Below, piece by piece: positions 52,332 through 60,953 of a stretch of 64,000 bases of DNA (position 1 is its first letter; the number at the start of each line of letters is the position of its first letter). The notes beneath the pieces were generated by a model. It made no database searches. It saw only the letters and a list, made by a program, of their open reading frames with translations, and was not told the origin of the DNA. Origin of the DNA: Gluconobacter potus (GTDB taxonomy: Bacteria > Pseudomonadota > Alphaproteobacteria > Acetobacterales > Acetobacteraceae); assembly GCF_015244705.1 (NCBI RefSeq), contig NZ_JABCQF010000006.1:1-64000 (forward strand). The letters are read 5' to 3'. Both the position numbers and the translations under genes were made by a program.

Positions 52332-54095
52332 ATGATCCATTTCATGCCGCGCAGCCGCGAGGCGGCATGTCGCCCGGCTCTCTGTCTGGCGTTCTGCATG
52401 TTCATCCTGATCACCCCAGCAGGATCCGCAAAGGCCCAGACACCCCCGGATGCAGCCGGAGCCTCAGGACAGGCGGCCCCCTCCATCTCCGCCGCTGCGC
52501 CCATACCGCAGCCGACACTTTCAGTTTCCCTGACACGGGAAGTGCTGGTCGCGGCCCTTGGCTTTCTGGAGCCCCGCACGCTTGAGGCGCATTCCGCGCG
52601 GGATTTCTGCCTGTGGGGACTGGACGGGCTGACGGCCATCGATCCGACCCTCTCCATTACGGAAACGCGCCCTGAAGTATCGGCCCCCGCGCCTGCCTCC
52701 GGCGGCGCAATGGCGGCGGAAAAAACCTCTGGCGACGCGTCTGCGCAGGCGCCCACAATACTGAATGTCCTTCAGGGGCAGACGGTCGTGTTCAGCCGGA
52801 TCATGCCGGCCGCGGACAGCAACGGGGCATGGGCCGATCTGGTCACGGCAGCCATGCAGGCAGCCTGGCAGCACTCCGCCACGCTGCGGGAGGCCGGATC
52901 AGACGCGCTTCTACAGGGCTTTTTCGACGAACTTTTCAATCATCTCGACCCCTATTCCCGATATCTCGGTCCTTCCCCCGCCAGTTCGGACCGCACGCGG
53001 CGAACCGGCAATACAGGAACGGTGGGCCTGAGTCTGGGCCAGAGCGGCCGCATGCTCGTGATTACGGCCGTCAACGCCAACGGTCCCGCCTGGGAAGCCG
53101 GTGTGGATACGGGCGAGCGTCTGGTCTCCGTCAACGGCCGGTCAACGCGTGGTCAGGATGTCACCACGGTCCAGGGCTGGCTGGAGGGGGACGAGCATAC
53201 CTCCGTCACGCTGGGGATCGCCGCGAAAGGCCATCGGACAACGACGCTGAAACTGGAACGGGCACAGGTCCCGCCTGAAACCGTATTTGCCTCGACGGAC
53301 GGCCCTTTCACCGTTCTGCGCGTCACGTCCTTTTCGACCCAGACAGCGGAAGAGATCAGCCAGTATATCGATCAGGTCGTGGACGAACCGACACCGGATA
53401 CGCCGGTCCCTTCTGCCAGCAAAAACAAGACCGCGGGGATCATTATCGACCTGCGCGGGGATCGCGGCGGCGTCCTTCAGCAGGCCGTCACCACGGCGGC
53501 CCTGCTGCTGGATCATGGCGTGGCCGTGACTACGCATGGCCGGAACCCTCTGGCCAACCATATCTGGGCCGTTCAGGGTGGCGACATGACCAATGGCACG
53601 CCGGTGGTGATTCTCGTGGACGGACGGACAGCCAGCGCGGCTGAAATCCTGGCCTCCGCGCTGGCCGATCACCGGCGCGCCGTCGTGATCGGGAGCGAGA
53701 CGCTCGGCAAGGGACTCGTGCAGGTGATCGGACAGATGCCGAACGGAGGTGAGCTGTTCGTGACGTGGAGTCGCAATCAGGCCCCGCTCGGCTGGCCCAT
53801 CCAGGGTCTGGGCATCATGCCGCAGGTTTGCACGTCGCTTGGTGCCGAGTCCCTTCAGGCCCAGCTCTCCGCCCTGAAGCAGGGAAACACCCTGCAGGGC
53901 GAGGCCGTGCAGATGGCACGCGCGGCCCGCTACCCGGTTCCGGTGACGAAAATCCTCGATATCCGGAAACATTGCCCGGCCGCCATCGGCTCGGATGCCG
54001 ACATGGACGCCGCCAAGGCGCTGCTGTCTTCCCCTGCCGCCTACAGGGCGGCGCTGGAGTCTGTTCCTGACGAGAACAGCGCGCCCATCCACTAA
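52332..54095 (+). CDS. S41-family C-terminal processing peptidase with PDZ domain
   Basis: A 587-residue exported protease. A signal peptide (LCLAFCMFILITPAGSAKAQ) is followed by an unusual Ala/Pro-rich region (to about residue 150), a PDZ domain (VGLSLGQSGRMLVITAVNAN, GVDTGERLVSVNGRSTRGQD) and the S41 domain with the catalytic Ser in DGRTASAAEILASALADH and Lys in ETLGKGLVQVI. FFDELFNHLDPYSRYLGP is the conserved N-terminal motif. ATG 52332 or 52344 is the start; the frame reaches a TTG at 52248 without family sequence. Confidence 0.86.
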   Translation: MIHFMPRSREAACRPALCLAFCMFILITPAGSAKAQTPPDAAGASGQAAPSISAAAPIPQPTLSVSLTREVLVAALGFLEPRTLEAHSARDFCLWGLDGLTAIDPTLSITETRPEVSAPAPASGGAMAAEKTSGDASAQAPTILNVLQGQTVVFSRIMPAADSNGAWADLVTAAMQAAWQHSATLREAGSDALLQGFFDELFNHLDPYSRYLGPSPASSDRTRRTGNTGTVGLSLGQSGRMLVITAVNANGPAWEAGVDTGERLVSVNGRSTRGQDVTTVQGWLEGDEHTSVTLGIAAKGHRTTTLKLERAQVPPETVFASTDGPFTVLRVTSFSTQTAEEISQYIDQVVDEPTPDTPVPSASKNKTAGIIIDLRGDRGGVLQQAVTTAALLLDHGVAVTTHGRNPLANHIWAVQGGDMTNGTPVVILVDGRTASAAEILASALADHRRAVVIGSETLGKGLVQVIGQMPNGGELFVTWSRNQAPLGWPIQGLGIMPQVCTSLGAESLQAQLSALKQGNTLQGEAVQMARAARYPVPVTKILDIRKHCPAAIGSDADMDAAKALLSSPAAYRAALESVPDENSAPIH

Positions 54096-54120
54096 CCTTG
54101 CAGGACGAACGGAAACAGTC

Positions 54121-54462
54121 ATGGGCGCACGATTGAAAACGGGACTCTGGGTACGGGCTGTCCTGCGCCGTATTTCCTCGGACGGAACCTCGGCCATGGT
54201 CCTGAAGAAAGGCGATGAGGACGCCGGCGCGGTCCTGATCGTTCTGGCCGACCGCTCGGGTGGAACCGGCGTCCTGCGCGAAGACGGAAACGGGTGGGCC
54301 CGCGTGGATGCCACCGATCCGACAGGCGTGGACGCCTATCTGGAGCGGCAGAAAAAATATGACCCTGACCTGTGGATCATCGAGCTGGAGATGCGGGACG
54401 TATCCCAGCCCATAGAGCGCACACTCGGATCGCGAAGGCTCGATCTGGACGAAGAGGCGTAA
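54121..54462 (+). CDS. DUF1491 family protein
   Basis: A 113-residue small cytosolic protein matching the alphaproteobacterial DUF1491 pattern: RLKTGLWVRAVLRRISSDG, AMVLKKGDEDAGAVLIVLAD, and the C-terminal DAYLERQKKYDPDLWIIELE. Function unknown; DUF1491 members are near-universal in the group. It starts 25 bases after the protease gene. Confidence 0.85.
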   Translation: MGARLKTGLWVRAVLRRISSDGTSAMVLKKGDEDAGAVLIVLADRSGGTGVLREDGNGWARVDATDPTGVDAYLERQKKYDPDLWIIELEMRDVSQPIERTLGSRRLDLDEEA

Positions 54463-54612
54463 ACTGTGGGAGTGAAGACACAGCACATGGCGAACCTGCC
54501 ATAAAGAAAACCGCATGATGCGGCATTGTGTCGTGTGATGCGTTGCCATCGTCCGAGCTTTCGGCAAGAACACACACAGATAAGGTTGGCAGATTTGGCT
54601 GGTTGGAGAGAA

Positions 54613-55767
54613 ATGGACATGACGCAACGATCCGTTGTCAGGACCTGGCTTACCCGCGCCGGGTTCACTGCAGGCGTTTCGATGCTCGTCATGGGTGCCG
54701 CAACCGCACAGCCCGTCAAAGGCCTGTATGTTGCCGGTGAAGGTGGCGCCAGCTTCAACCAGGACCAGACCGCGCGTCTGTCCCCGGTCTTTCCGAGCGG
54801 GCGGGACCATTACCAGGCCGGTGTGACCGGCATTGGCAGTCTAGGCTACGGTCTCGGAAACGGATTCCGCGTCGAGGTCGAAGGCAACTACCGCAACAAC
54901 CGTTTGCAGCAGTTCCGCTCCAGCACCTTCCCGTCTTCAGTTGGTGGCCGTCAGCAGGGTTATGGCGTCATGGCCAACGCCCTGTTCGACATGGACATTG
55001 GCAAATCCTGGGTCTTCCCGTATTTTGGCGCCGGCATTGGTTATGGCTGGCAGGCCATGAATACCTATGTTCATGCCCCGAACGGGGCCTTTGACCAGCA
55101 TGTCGGCGGTACAAGCGGGAACTTCGCCTATCAGGGCATCTTCGGCCTGTCCTTCCCCGTCCCCTGGGTCGTGGGCCTGTCCGCCACGGCGGAATACCGA
55201 TTCTATACGCTGATGGGTCCGAACGGGCATCATGCCACGGCGACCGGAATCTATGGCGGCTGGGACAAGACCAAGGAATTCGGGGTGTCCAGTGGCAACC
55301 GCGATACCCGCACGGACTTCAACCATTCGCTGATGCTGGGGCTGCGCTACGAGTTCAATCCGGCTCCCCCGCCGCCCAAGCCGGTTGCGGCTCCCATGCC
55401 GATCCCGGGTCCGGCTCCCACCCGCACCTATCTGGTGTTCTTCGACTGGGATTCGGCTGAGCTGAGCACGCGCGCGAAAGCCGTTGTGGCCGCTGCAGCC
55501 CGCAACTCCACCTCCGTGCAGGTCACGCATATCGAGGTCAGCGGCTATACCGACACGTCAGCCGCCCATCCGGGACATCGTGGCGAGGCCTACAACATGG
55601 CGCTCTCGCAGCGTCGTGCGAACACGGTCAAGGAAGAGCTGGTCCGTGACGGCGTGGCTGCAGGGCTGATCACGACACAGGGCTTTGGTGAGAGCCATCC
55701 GCTGGTGGTCACCGCCGCCAATACCCGCGAGCCCCAGAACCGCCGCGTGGAAATCGATTTCAAGTAG
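54613..55767 (+). CDS. OmpA-family outer-membrane protein
   Basis: A 384-residue protein: signal peptide (RAGFTAGVSMLVMGAATA), an eight-stranded beta-barrel (GLYVAGEGGASFNQDQT through LMLGLRYEF), a Pro/Ala hinge (PAPPPPKPVAAPMPIPGPAP) and a C-terminal OmpA peptidoglycan-binding domain (TYLVFFDWDSAELS, HIEVSGYTDTSA, LSQRRANTVKEELV, NRRVEIDF). The periplasmic domain would tie the outer membrane to the cell wall. The ATG at 54613 follows GGAGAG. Confidence 0.93.
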   Translation: MDMTQRSVVRTWLTRAGFTAGVSMLVMGAATAQPVKGLYVAGEGGASFNQDQTARLSPVFPSGRDHYQAGVTGIGSLGYGLGNGFRVEVEGNYRNNRLQQFRSSTFPSSVGGRQQGYGVMANALFDMDIGKSWVFPYFGAGIGYGWQAMNTYVHAPNGAFDQHVGGTSGNFAYQGIFGLSFPVPWVVGLSATAEYRFYTLMGPNGHHATATGIYGGWDKTKEFGVSSGNRDTRTDFNHSLMLGLRYEFNPAPPPPKPVAAPMPIPGPAPTRTYLVFFDWDSAELSTRAKAVVAAAARNSTSVQVTHIEVSGYTDTSAAHPGHRGEAYNMALSQRRANTVKEELVRDGVAAGLITTQGFGESHPLVVTAANTREPQNRRVEIDFK

Positions 55768-55786
55768 GGTCTGCGAACAGACCCTG
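55766..55786 (+). other. perfect small hairpin directly after the OmpA stop
   Basis: AGGGTCTG-CGAA-CAGACCCT is a perfect eight-base-pair stem with a tetraloop starting at the stop codon. It precedes a second, T-run terminator by 12 bases and may protect the mRNA 3' end or reinforce termination. Confidence 0.6.
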
Positions 55787-55798
55787 ATTCCCGGTCAG

Positions 55799-55832
55799 CC
55801 GGCGGCTTTTCACGAGGCCGCCGGTTTTTTTT
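55799..55832 (+). terminator. intrinsic terminator of the OmpA gene
   Basis: CCGGCGGC...GCCGCCGG is an eight-base GC stem followed by eight Ts. Confidence 0.92.
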
Positions 55833-55857
55833 GCGTCAGCTGCACGCCCTTCCGGCA

Positions 55858-55893
55858 TAAAAAAGGGCAGAGAGAAACCTCTCCGCCCTTTCA
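55858..55893 (-). terminator. intrinsic terminator of the lipoprotein gene
   Basis: On the minus strand AAAGGGCGGAGAGG pairs with CTCTCTGCCCTTTT, followed by a T-run. It lies 25 bases beyond the stop of the lipoprotein gene, back to back with the OmpA terminator. Confidence 0.85.
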
Positions 55894-55918
55894 GCCCCAT
55901 CGACGTGATGGAAAAGAC

Positions 55919-56464
55919 TTATTTCTTGCGACGCACCGTATGACGGACGGTGGTTTTTTTGGCCGTCGTCTTCGCCGGCGTCGGAGCAACGACTGCGGGC
56001 GGCTTGGCGACAACGACGCCTGTTGCATCCACCGTGGCGTGGATCGTCAGATGCTCGCGCTTCTGGCCGCCACCGGGGATCAGCTCGGCCGTGAACGAAT
56101 CCGTTCCGGCGTAAGCCGTGGCCGGCGTATAATCCACATAGGTCTTGCCATCATAATTATAGAGGAAGGCCTTACCGTGTGTCGGCGGCGGATTGACGCC
56201 GAAGGAGGCATAGTTGCCACCCATCGGCTTCTGGATGGCGATGGAGCACAGTCCGTCATCGCTGCGGACCGTCATATCCACGCTCATCGTGCCGTCAGCG
56301 GCTTTCTTGACGGCGGAGACGTGGCAGACAGCGGAGGTCCGCTGGTAGCCGAAGGGATTCGGGGCCACGGAACGCTGGACGATCGGCTGTTGGGCACAAC
56401 CGGAGAGAAGCAGGGAAACGGCCAGTGCCGAACCCAGGGTAATGGCAGAACCTCGCAGACGCAC
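55919..56464 (-). CDS. lipoprotein of unknown function
   Basis: A 181-residue lipoprotein with lipobox LLLSGC (Cys near residue 22). The mature region has beta-type segments (SAVCHVSAVKKAADGTMSVD, KTYVDYTPATAYAGTDSFTA, HLTIHATVDAT) and a basic Ala/Pro/Lys/Thr tail (TPAKTTAKKTTVRHTVRRKK). The GTG at 56464 is preceded by a well-spaced GGAG; an upstream ATG at 56494 has no RBS. Family unknown to me. Confidence 0.72.
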   Translation of the reverse strand: MRLRGSAITLGSALAVSLLLSGCAQQPIVQRSVAPNPFGYQRTSAVCHVSAVKKAADGTMSVDMTVRSDDGLCSIAIQKPMGGNYASFGVNPPPTHGKAFLYNYDGKTYVDYTPATAYAGTDSFTAELIPGGGQKREHLTIHATVDATGVVVAKPPAVVAPTPAKTTAKKTTVRHTVRRKK

Positions 56465-56776
56465 GGTCAACTCCAACGCATCGTGACAGGACATGCCGCG
56501 TTTTCACGGCAGACAGACGTTCGCATGTAGAACAGGACTGCACGGGGCGAAAGGCTGCATGGGGACAGTGTGGCCATTTTGACGGTATTTTGTGCCCGGG
56601 GAACGATAAATTCGCCCCGGGACGTCCCTCGCCAATTTTCTGCCACGAAATCATGTTTCGGATTAAGGGCTTGCCGCACGTTCCTCAGACGCAGAATCAG
56701 CTTTCGCGGGGGGTCGACCGCAGGTAGTCTGTTCCAGTGGTTGTGGCCGGTCGATCCGGTCTTGTGGAGTCTGTCA

Positions 56777-57337
56777 ATGCCGTCGATCTTCCGTCGTTCC
56801 TTCAAGAGCCTGCTTGCTGTCGGGCTTTCCTGCGCTACGCTTGCTGCCGTTCATCCCCTGTCCGCCCGCGCTGCGGACTGCGGCAATTCGCCCGCTCACG
56901 AAGCCTTCGATGTGGCCGGCCTGAAATCCGAGCTGATGGTGACGGCGCTGTCGTGCAAGGCGCAGGAGCGTTACAATGCCTTCGTCGGCAAGTTCCGCCC
57001 GGCCCTGCTGAACGCCGACGAGCGTCTGAACAGCTATTTCCGCACGACCTATGGCCGTCGCGCCCAGGTCGAGCATGACGATTACATCACACAGCTGGCC
57101 GACATCCAGTCGCTGGGTGGGCTGAAGTCCGGCACGGTCTTCTGCCAGCAGCGCGAGGCGATGTTCGACGAGATCGACGCTCTGGAATCAGCGTCCGATC
57201 TGGCGCATTATGCTGAGGCCAAGGACGTGGCCCAGCCGGCCTCCTATGAGAGCTGCGAAGCTCCGGCGACCGTGGACCGCCACTCCCGCAAGGGCGTGAC
57301 GAAGCGGGCCGCCACCCGCCACACGAACCGCGCCTGA
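56777..57337 (+). CDS. exported cysteine-containing protein of unknown function
   Basis: A 186-residue protein with a signal peptide (SLLAVGLSCATLAAVHPLSA, cleaved near ARA). The mature part is helical with four cysteines (ADCGN, LSCKAQ, VFCQQ, ESCEAP), likely two disulfides, and a basic C-tail (RHSRKGVTKRAATRHTNRA). I do not recognise the family; it looks like an Acetobacteraceae-type secreted protein. It stands 67 bases before parE. Confidence 0.72.
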   Translation: MPSIFRRSFKSLLAVGLSCATLAAVHPLSARAADCGNSPAHEAFDVAGLKSELMVTALSCKAQERYNAFVGKFRPALLNADERLNSYFRTTYGRRAQVEHDDYITQLADIQSLGGLKSGTVFCQQREAMFDEIDALESASDLAHYAEAKDVAQPASYESCEAPATVDRHSRKGVTKRAATRHTNRA

Positions 57338-57404
57338 GCCGATCTCTGATCCTGTCGCGAAGCGTTCGCTTGACGTTCCGTGACGGGACGGCGACAACGC
57401 AGAC

Positions 57405-59420
57405 ATGAGCGATCTGTTCGAGTCAGGAAAGACAGGCAAAACCCGGACCGGCGGCGCCCGCAAGGGCACGGTCGACACGGAATATGGCGCCCACGACATC
57501 GAGGTGCTGGAAGGGCTTGAGCCCGTCCGGCGCCGTCCGGGCATGTATATCGGCGGCACGGATGATACCGCGTATCATCATCTTGCCTCCGAAATCCTTG
57601 ATAATGCGATGGATGAAGCGGTGGCCGGTCACGCCACCACCATCGACGTCAGGCTGGAAGGCCCGCGCACGCTTATGGTGCGCGACAACGGCCGTGGCAT
57701 CCCGACCGATCCCCATCCAAAATTTCCCGAGAAATCCGCGCTTGAGGTGATTTTCACCACGCTCCATGCGGGTGGAAAGTTCTCCGGCAAGGCCTATGAC
57801 ACGTCTGGCGGTCTGCATGGCGTCGGCAGTTCGGTCGTCAATGCGCTGTCTGAGAAGCTGGAAGTCGAGGTCGCACGGGACCGGACGCTGTACCGGCAGG
57901 ACTTCGTGCGCGGTGTCTCGCTGGCGCCGCTGGCGGAAGTTGGGAATGCGCCCAACCGTCGCGGGACGACCGTACGGTTTACGCCCGACCCGGAAATCTT
58001 CGGCAATCACCACTTCTCCCCTGCGCGCCTCTACCGGATGTGCTGCTCCAAGGCGGCGCTGTTCCGGGGGGTGACGATCCAGTGGAAATGTGAGCCGTCC
58101 CTCATCAAGGCCGGAGACGAGACGCCGGTCGAGGCCACCATCCAGTTCCCTAACGGTCTGGAAGACGCTCTTTCAGCGGAACTCGGGCCGGATCCGGATC
58201 TACTGACACCGATCTGGGCTGGTGATGTCGAACTGCCGGTTGCAGCGGACGGACGCACGGGCGGACGCGTGGAATGGGCTGTGGCGTTCCTTGAGAGCGG
58301 TACGGCGTCGCTCTCCTCGTTCTGCAACACGATTCCCACACCTCAGGGTGGCACGCATGAAGCCGGCTTCCGCGCGGCTCTGGTTAAAGGACTTCGCGCC
58401 TGGGGCGATCAGCGCAAGGTCAAGCGGGCGGCGGCGATTTCGGCCGAGGACGTTCTGGGATCTGTAGCCGCCAAGCTTTCGGTCTTCGTCCGCGACCCCC
58501 AGTTCCAGGGCCAGACCAAGGACAAGCTGACCTCGCAGGAAGCTTCGCGGCTGGTGGAAGGTGCGCTGCGGGACCGTGTGGATCACTGGCTGGGCGGCAA
58601 CCCGCAACAGGCTGACACCCTACTGGCTTTCATGGTGGAGCGGGCGGAAGAGCGTCTGCGCCGTCGTGAAGTCAAGGACACGGCCCGTAAAAGCGCGACG
58701 CGCAAGCTGCGTCTTCCGGGAAAGCTGACGGACTGCACACGCGAAAATGCGGCGGAAACGGAGCTGTTCCTGGTGGAGGGCGAATCGGCCGGCGGGTCGG
58801 CGCGTCAGGCGCGTGACCGCGAGACGCAGGCCGTGCTGCCGCTGCGTGGAAAGATCCTCAACGTGGCTTCCGCGACGACGGACAAGCTGCGGGCCAATCA
58901 GGAACTCCGGGACCTGACGGAAGCCCTTGGATGTGGAATCGGGGCTTCCTTCGACATCAGCCGTCTGCGCTACGGGCGCGTCATCATCATGACGGATGCC
59001 GACGTGGACGGGGCGCATATCGCCTCGCTGCTGATGACGTTCTTCTATCGTGAGATGCCGGAGCTGATCCGTCACGGCCATCTGCATCTGGCTCAGCCAC
59101 CGCTCTATCGCATCACGCATGGACCCAAGACGGTCTATGCCATGGACGATCAGGACCGCGTCCGGCGCATCAAGGCCGACTTCAAGCCAAATGCGAAGGT
59201 CGAGGTCTCCCGGTTCAAGGGCCTGGGTGAGATGCCGGTGAAGGATCTGAAGGAAACGACCATGGATCCGGCTCGGCGCACGCTTCTGCGGGTCATCACC
59301 CCGGCCGAGGACCGTCTGGCGACCAGCGAGCGTGTCGAGAGCCTCATGGGCCGCAAGCCGGAGCTGCGCTTCCGCTTCATTCAGGAACATGCCCGATCCG
59401 TTGACGAGCTCGACGTCTGA
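57405..59420 (+). CDS. parE: DNA topoisomerase IV subunit B
   Basis: ATPase subunit of topoisomerase IV, which separates daughter chromosomes. The 671-residue protein has the GHKL motifs (EILDNAMDEAVAG, RDNGRGIPTD, TLHAGGKF, GGLHGVGSSVVNALS) and the Toprim domain (LVEGESAGGSARQARDRETQ, DADVDGAHI). Near the C-terminus is RFKGLGEMPVKDLKETTMDP, a strand typical of ParE/GyrB. Length is typical of ParE, shorter than GyrB. Confidence 0.96.
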   Translation: MSDLFESGKTGKTRTGGARKGTVDTEYGAHDIEVLEGLEPVRRRPGMYIGGTDDTAYHHLASEILDNAMDEAVAGHATTIDVRLEGPRTLMVRDNGRGIPTDPHPKFPEKSALEVIFTTLHAGGKFSGKAYDTSGGLHGVGSSVVNALSEKLEVEVARDRTLYRQDFVRGVSLAPLAEVGNAPNRRGTTVRFTPDPEIFGNHHFSPARLYRMCCSKAALFRGVTIQWKCEPSLIKAGDETPVEATIQFPNGLEDALSAELGPDPDLLTPIWAGDVELPVAADGRTGGRVEWAVAFLESGTASLSSFCNTIPTPQGGTHEAGFRAALVKGLRAWGDQRKVKRAAAISAEDVLGSVAAKLSVFVRDPQFQGQTKDKLTSQEASRLVEGALRDRVDHWLGGNPQQADTLLAFMVERAEERLRRREVKDTARKSATRKLRLPGKLTDCTRENAAETELFLVEGESAGGSARQARDRETQAVLPLRGKILNVASATTDKLRANQELRDLTEALGCGIGASFDISRLRYGRVIIMTDADVDGAHIASLLMTFFYREMPELIRHGHLHLAQPPLYRITHGPKTVYAMDDQDRVRRIKADFKPNAKVEVSRFKGLGEMPVKDLKETTMDPARRTLLRVITPAEDRLATSERVESLMGRKPELRFRFIQEHARSVDELDV

Positions 59421-59422
59421 GC

Positions 59423-60313
59423 GTGTCGTCACCGGCCAGTTCCACGGAGTCTCATAGCCAGCTCAAGGCCGTCGGATGTCTGATCGGAGGGATTTCCTCC
59501 TTTCAGATCGGCGCAACGCTGGCAAAGGGTCTGTTTCCCCTGTTCGGTCCGACCGGCATGGTGGGGCTGCGCGTGTGTCTGGCGGCCATAATCCTGCTGT
59601 GCATCTGGCGACCGACACGCGGTTCGCTGACGGTCGAGCGCCTGAAACTGCTGCTACCTTATGGCGCTGCCGTCGCCGTCATGAACTTCTGCTTCTATGT
59701 GGCCCTGGTCCGGCTGCCGCTGGGCGTTGTTGTCGCCCTTGAATTCACTGGCCCTCTGACGCTGGCACTGGTTGGATCCCGTCGATGGCTGGATCTGTGC
59801 TGGGCAGGGCTTGTGGTGCTGGGGCTTTTCCTGCTGCTGCGGCCCGAGGGAGCGACGATTGGCCTGTCCTCGCTCAATCTGTTTGGCGTGGCCGCGGCCC
59901 TGCTGAGTGGGTGTGGCTGGGTGGTCTACATCCTGACCGGCACACGCATGGGCAAAATGTTCCCCGCCCCCGTCGCCACCACTCTGGGCATGAGCACGGC
60001 AGGTATTCTGCTGCTGCCCTGCCTGATTCCGACGATCCCGACCGTCCTGACCCATCCCTGGCAGGGGGGAGCCGCGCTGAGCGTCGCGGTCCTGTCCTCG
60101 GCCGTGCCCTATATTCTGGACATGATGGCGATGCGGACCCTGAACCCGCGCGAGCTGGGAATCCTGCTGAGCATGGAGCCGATGCTGGGTGCGCTTTCAG
60201 GATTCATTTTCCTGCATGAGGCGCTGTCCATCATGCGCTGGATGGGCGTTCTATGCATCGCGGCGGCATCGGCCGGGAATGTCCTGACAGGGCGCCAGAA
60301 GCCGCTCCACTGA
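59423..60313 (+). CDS. rhtA: EamA/RhtA-type amino acid or metabolite exporter
   Basis: A 296-residue membrane protein with ten helices in two EamA halves (GGISSFQIGATLAKGLFPLF, LVRLPLGVVVALEFTGPLTL, FGVAAALLSGCGWVVYILTG, GILLSMEPMLGALSGFIFLH). The pattern is that of RhtA, the threonine/homoserine exporter, but the substrate is not fixed by sequence. It begins with GTG two bases after the parE stop and may be cotranscribed with parE. Confidence 0.83.
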   Translation: MSSPASSTESHSQLKAVGCLIGGISSFQIGATLAKGLFPLFGPTGMVGLRVCLAAIILLCIWRPTRGSLTVERLKLLLPYGAAVAVMNFCFYVALVRLPLGVVVALEFTGPLTLALVGSRRWLDLCWAGLVVLGLFLLLRPEGATIGLSSLNLFGVAAALLSGCGWVVYILTGTRMGKMFPAPVATTLGMSTAGILLLPCLIPTIPTVLTHPWQGGAALSVAVLSSAVPYILDMMAMRTLNPRELGILLSMEPMLGALSGFIFLHEALSIMRWMGVLCIAAASAGNVLTGRQKPLH

Positions 60314-60416
60314 TCCCGCCTGAGCAATAATCGGCTGAAAACTGACAGGAATATAGGGCTAGGCCGTATACCGTTCCCTTGACCGGGCTGCGACACGCGC
60401 GCCAGATGCGGGCGTC

Positions 60417-60839
60417 ATGTCCCGCCTCTTTCCCTCCTCGAACCAACGGTCCAGTCTGTCTGCCCTTGCAGTCATCGCCGTGGTTCTTCTGGGATTTCTG
60501 GGGCAGCTGGTCCTTCAGGGATGCGCCTATCCCGAAGAAAGTCCGCGGGCGACGATCGAGCGCCTGACGGGGATCGACATTGCACCGTCACCCATGGTGA
60601 TGACCGGCCCCATGCCCGGAATGACGGCTGGGGAGCATCACCACCACGATTCCCATGACGGCACTTGTCCGCTCTGTCCGCTGTTACAGCTTCTGGCGGT
60701 CATCCTTGCCAGTCTGCCGCTCGTGCCCGCCCGTAGGACCACAAGCCGTCAGATCCGGCAACACCCGGGCACACCACGCGCACCGCCTGCGATCTGGCGT
60801 CTGCTTCCGCCGTCCCGGGGACCACCCCGCCTCGTCTGA
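60417..60839 (+). CDS. His-rich DUF2946-type membrane protein
   Basis: A 140-residue protein with one N-terminal membrane helix (LAVIAVVLLGFLGQLVLQGC), a short periplasmic metal-rich stretch GEHHHHDSHDGTCPLCPLLQ at about residues 70-90 and a second helix (LLAVILASLPLVPA). The HHHHDSHD plus CPLC pattern is typical of DUF2946 proteins, often found next to copper genes. It precedes the TonB receptor at 60954 by 114 bases, and a joint role in copper handling is inferred. Confidence 0.78.
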   Translation: MSRLFPSSNQRSSLSALAVIAVVLLGFLGQLVLQGCAYPEESPRATIERLTGIDIAPSPMVMTGPMPGMTAGEHHHHDSHDGTCPLCPLLQLLAVILASLPLVPARRTTSRQIRQHPGTPRAPPAIWRLLPPSRGPPRLV

Positions 60840-60953
60840 CCCCCATCGTGGTCATGGCGGAGGACGGAACTTCCTGCGGTCTGCCCGTTTCGGGCGCCCC
60901 TTCAGGACGTGATTCGCCGTGACTGGATTTCAGACCAGTCGAGGATGCGGATC

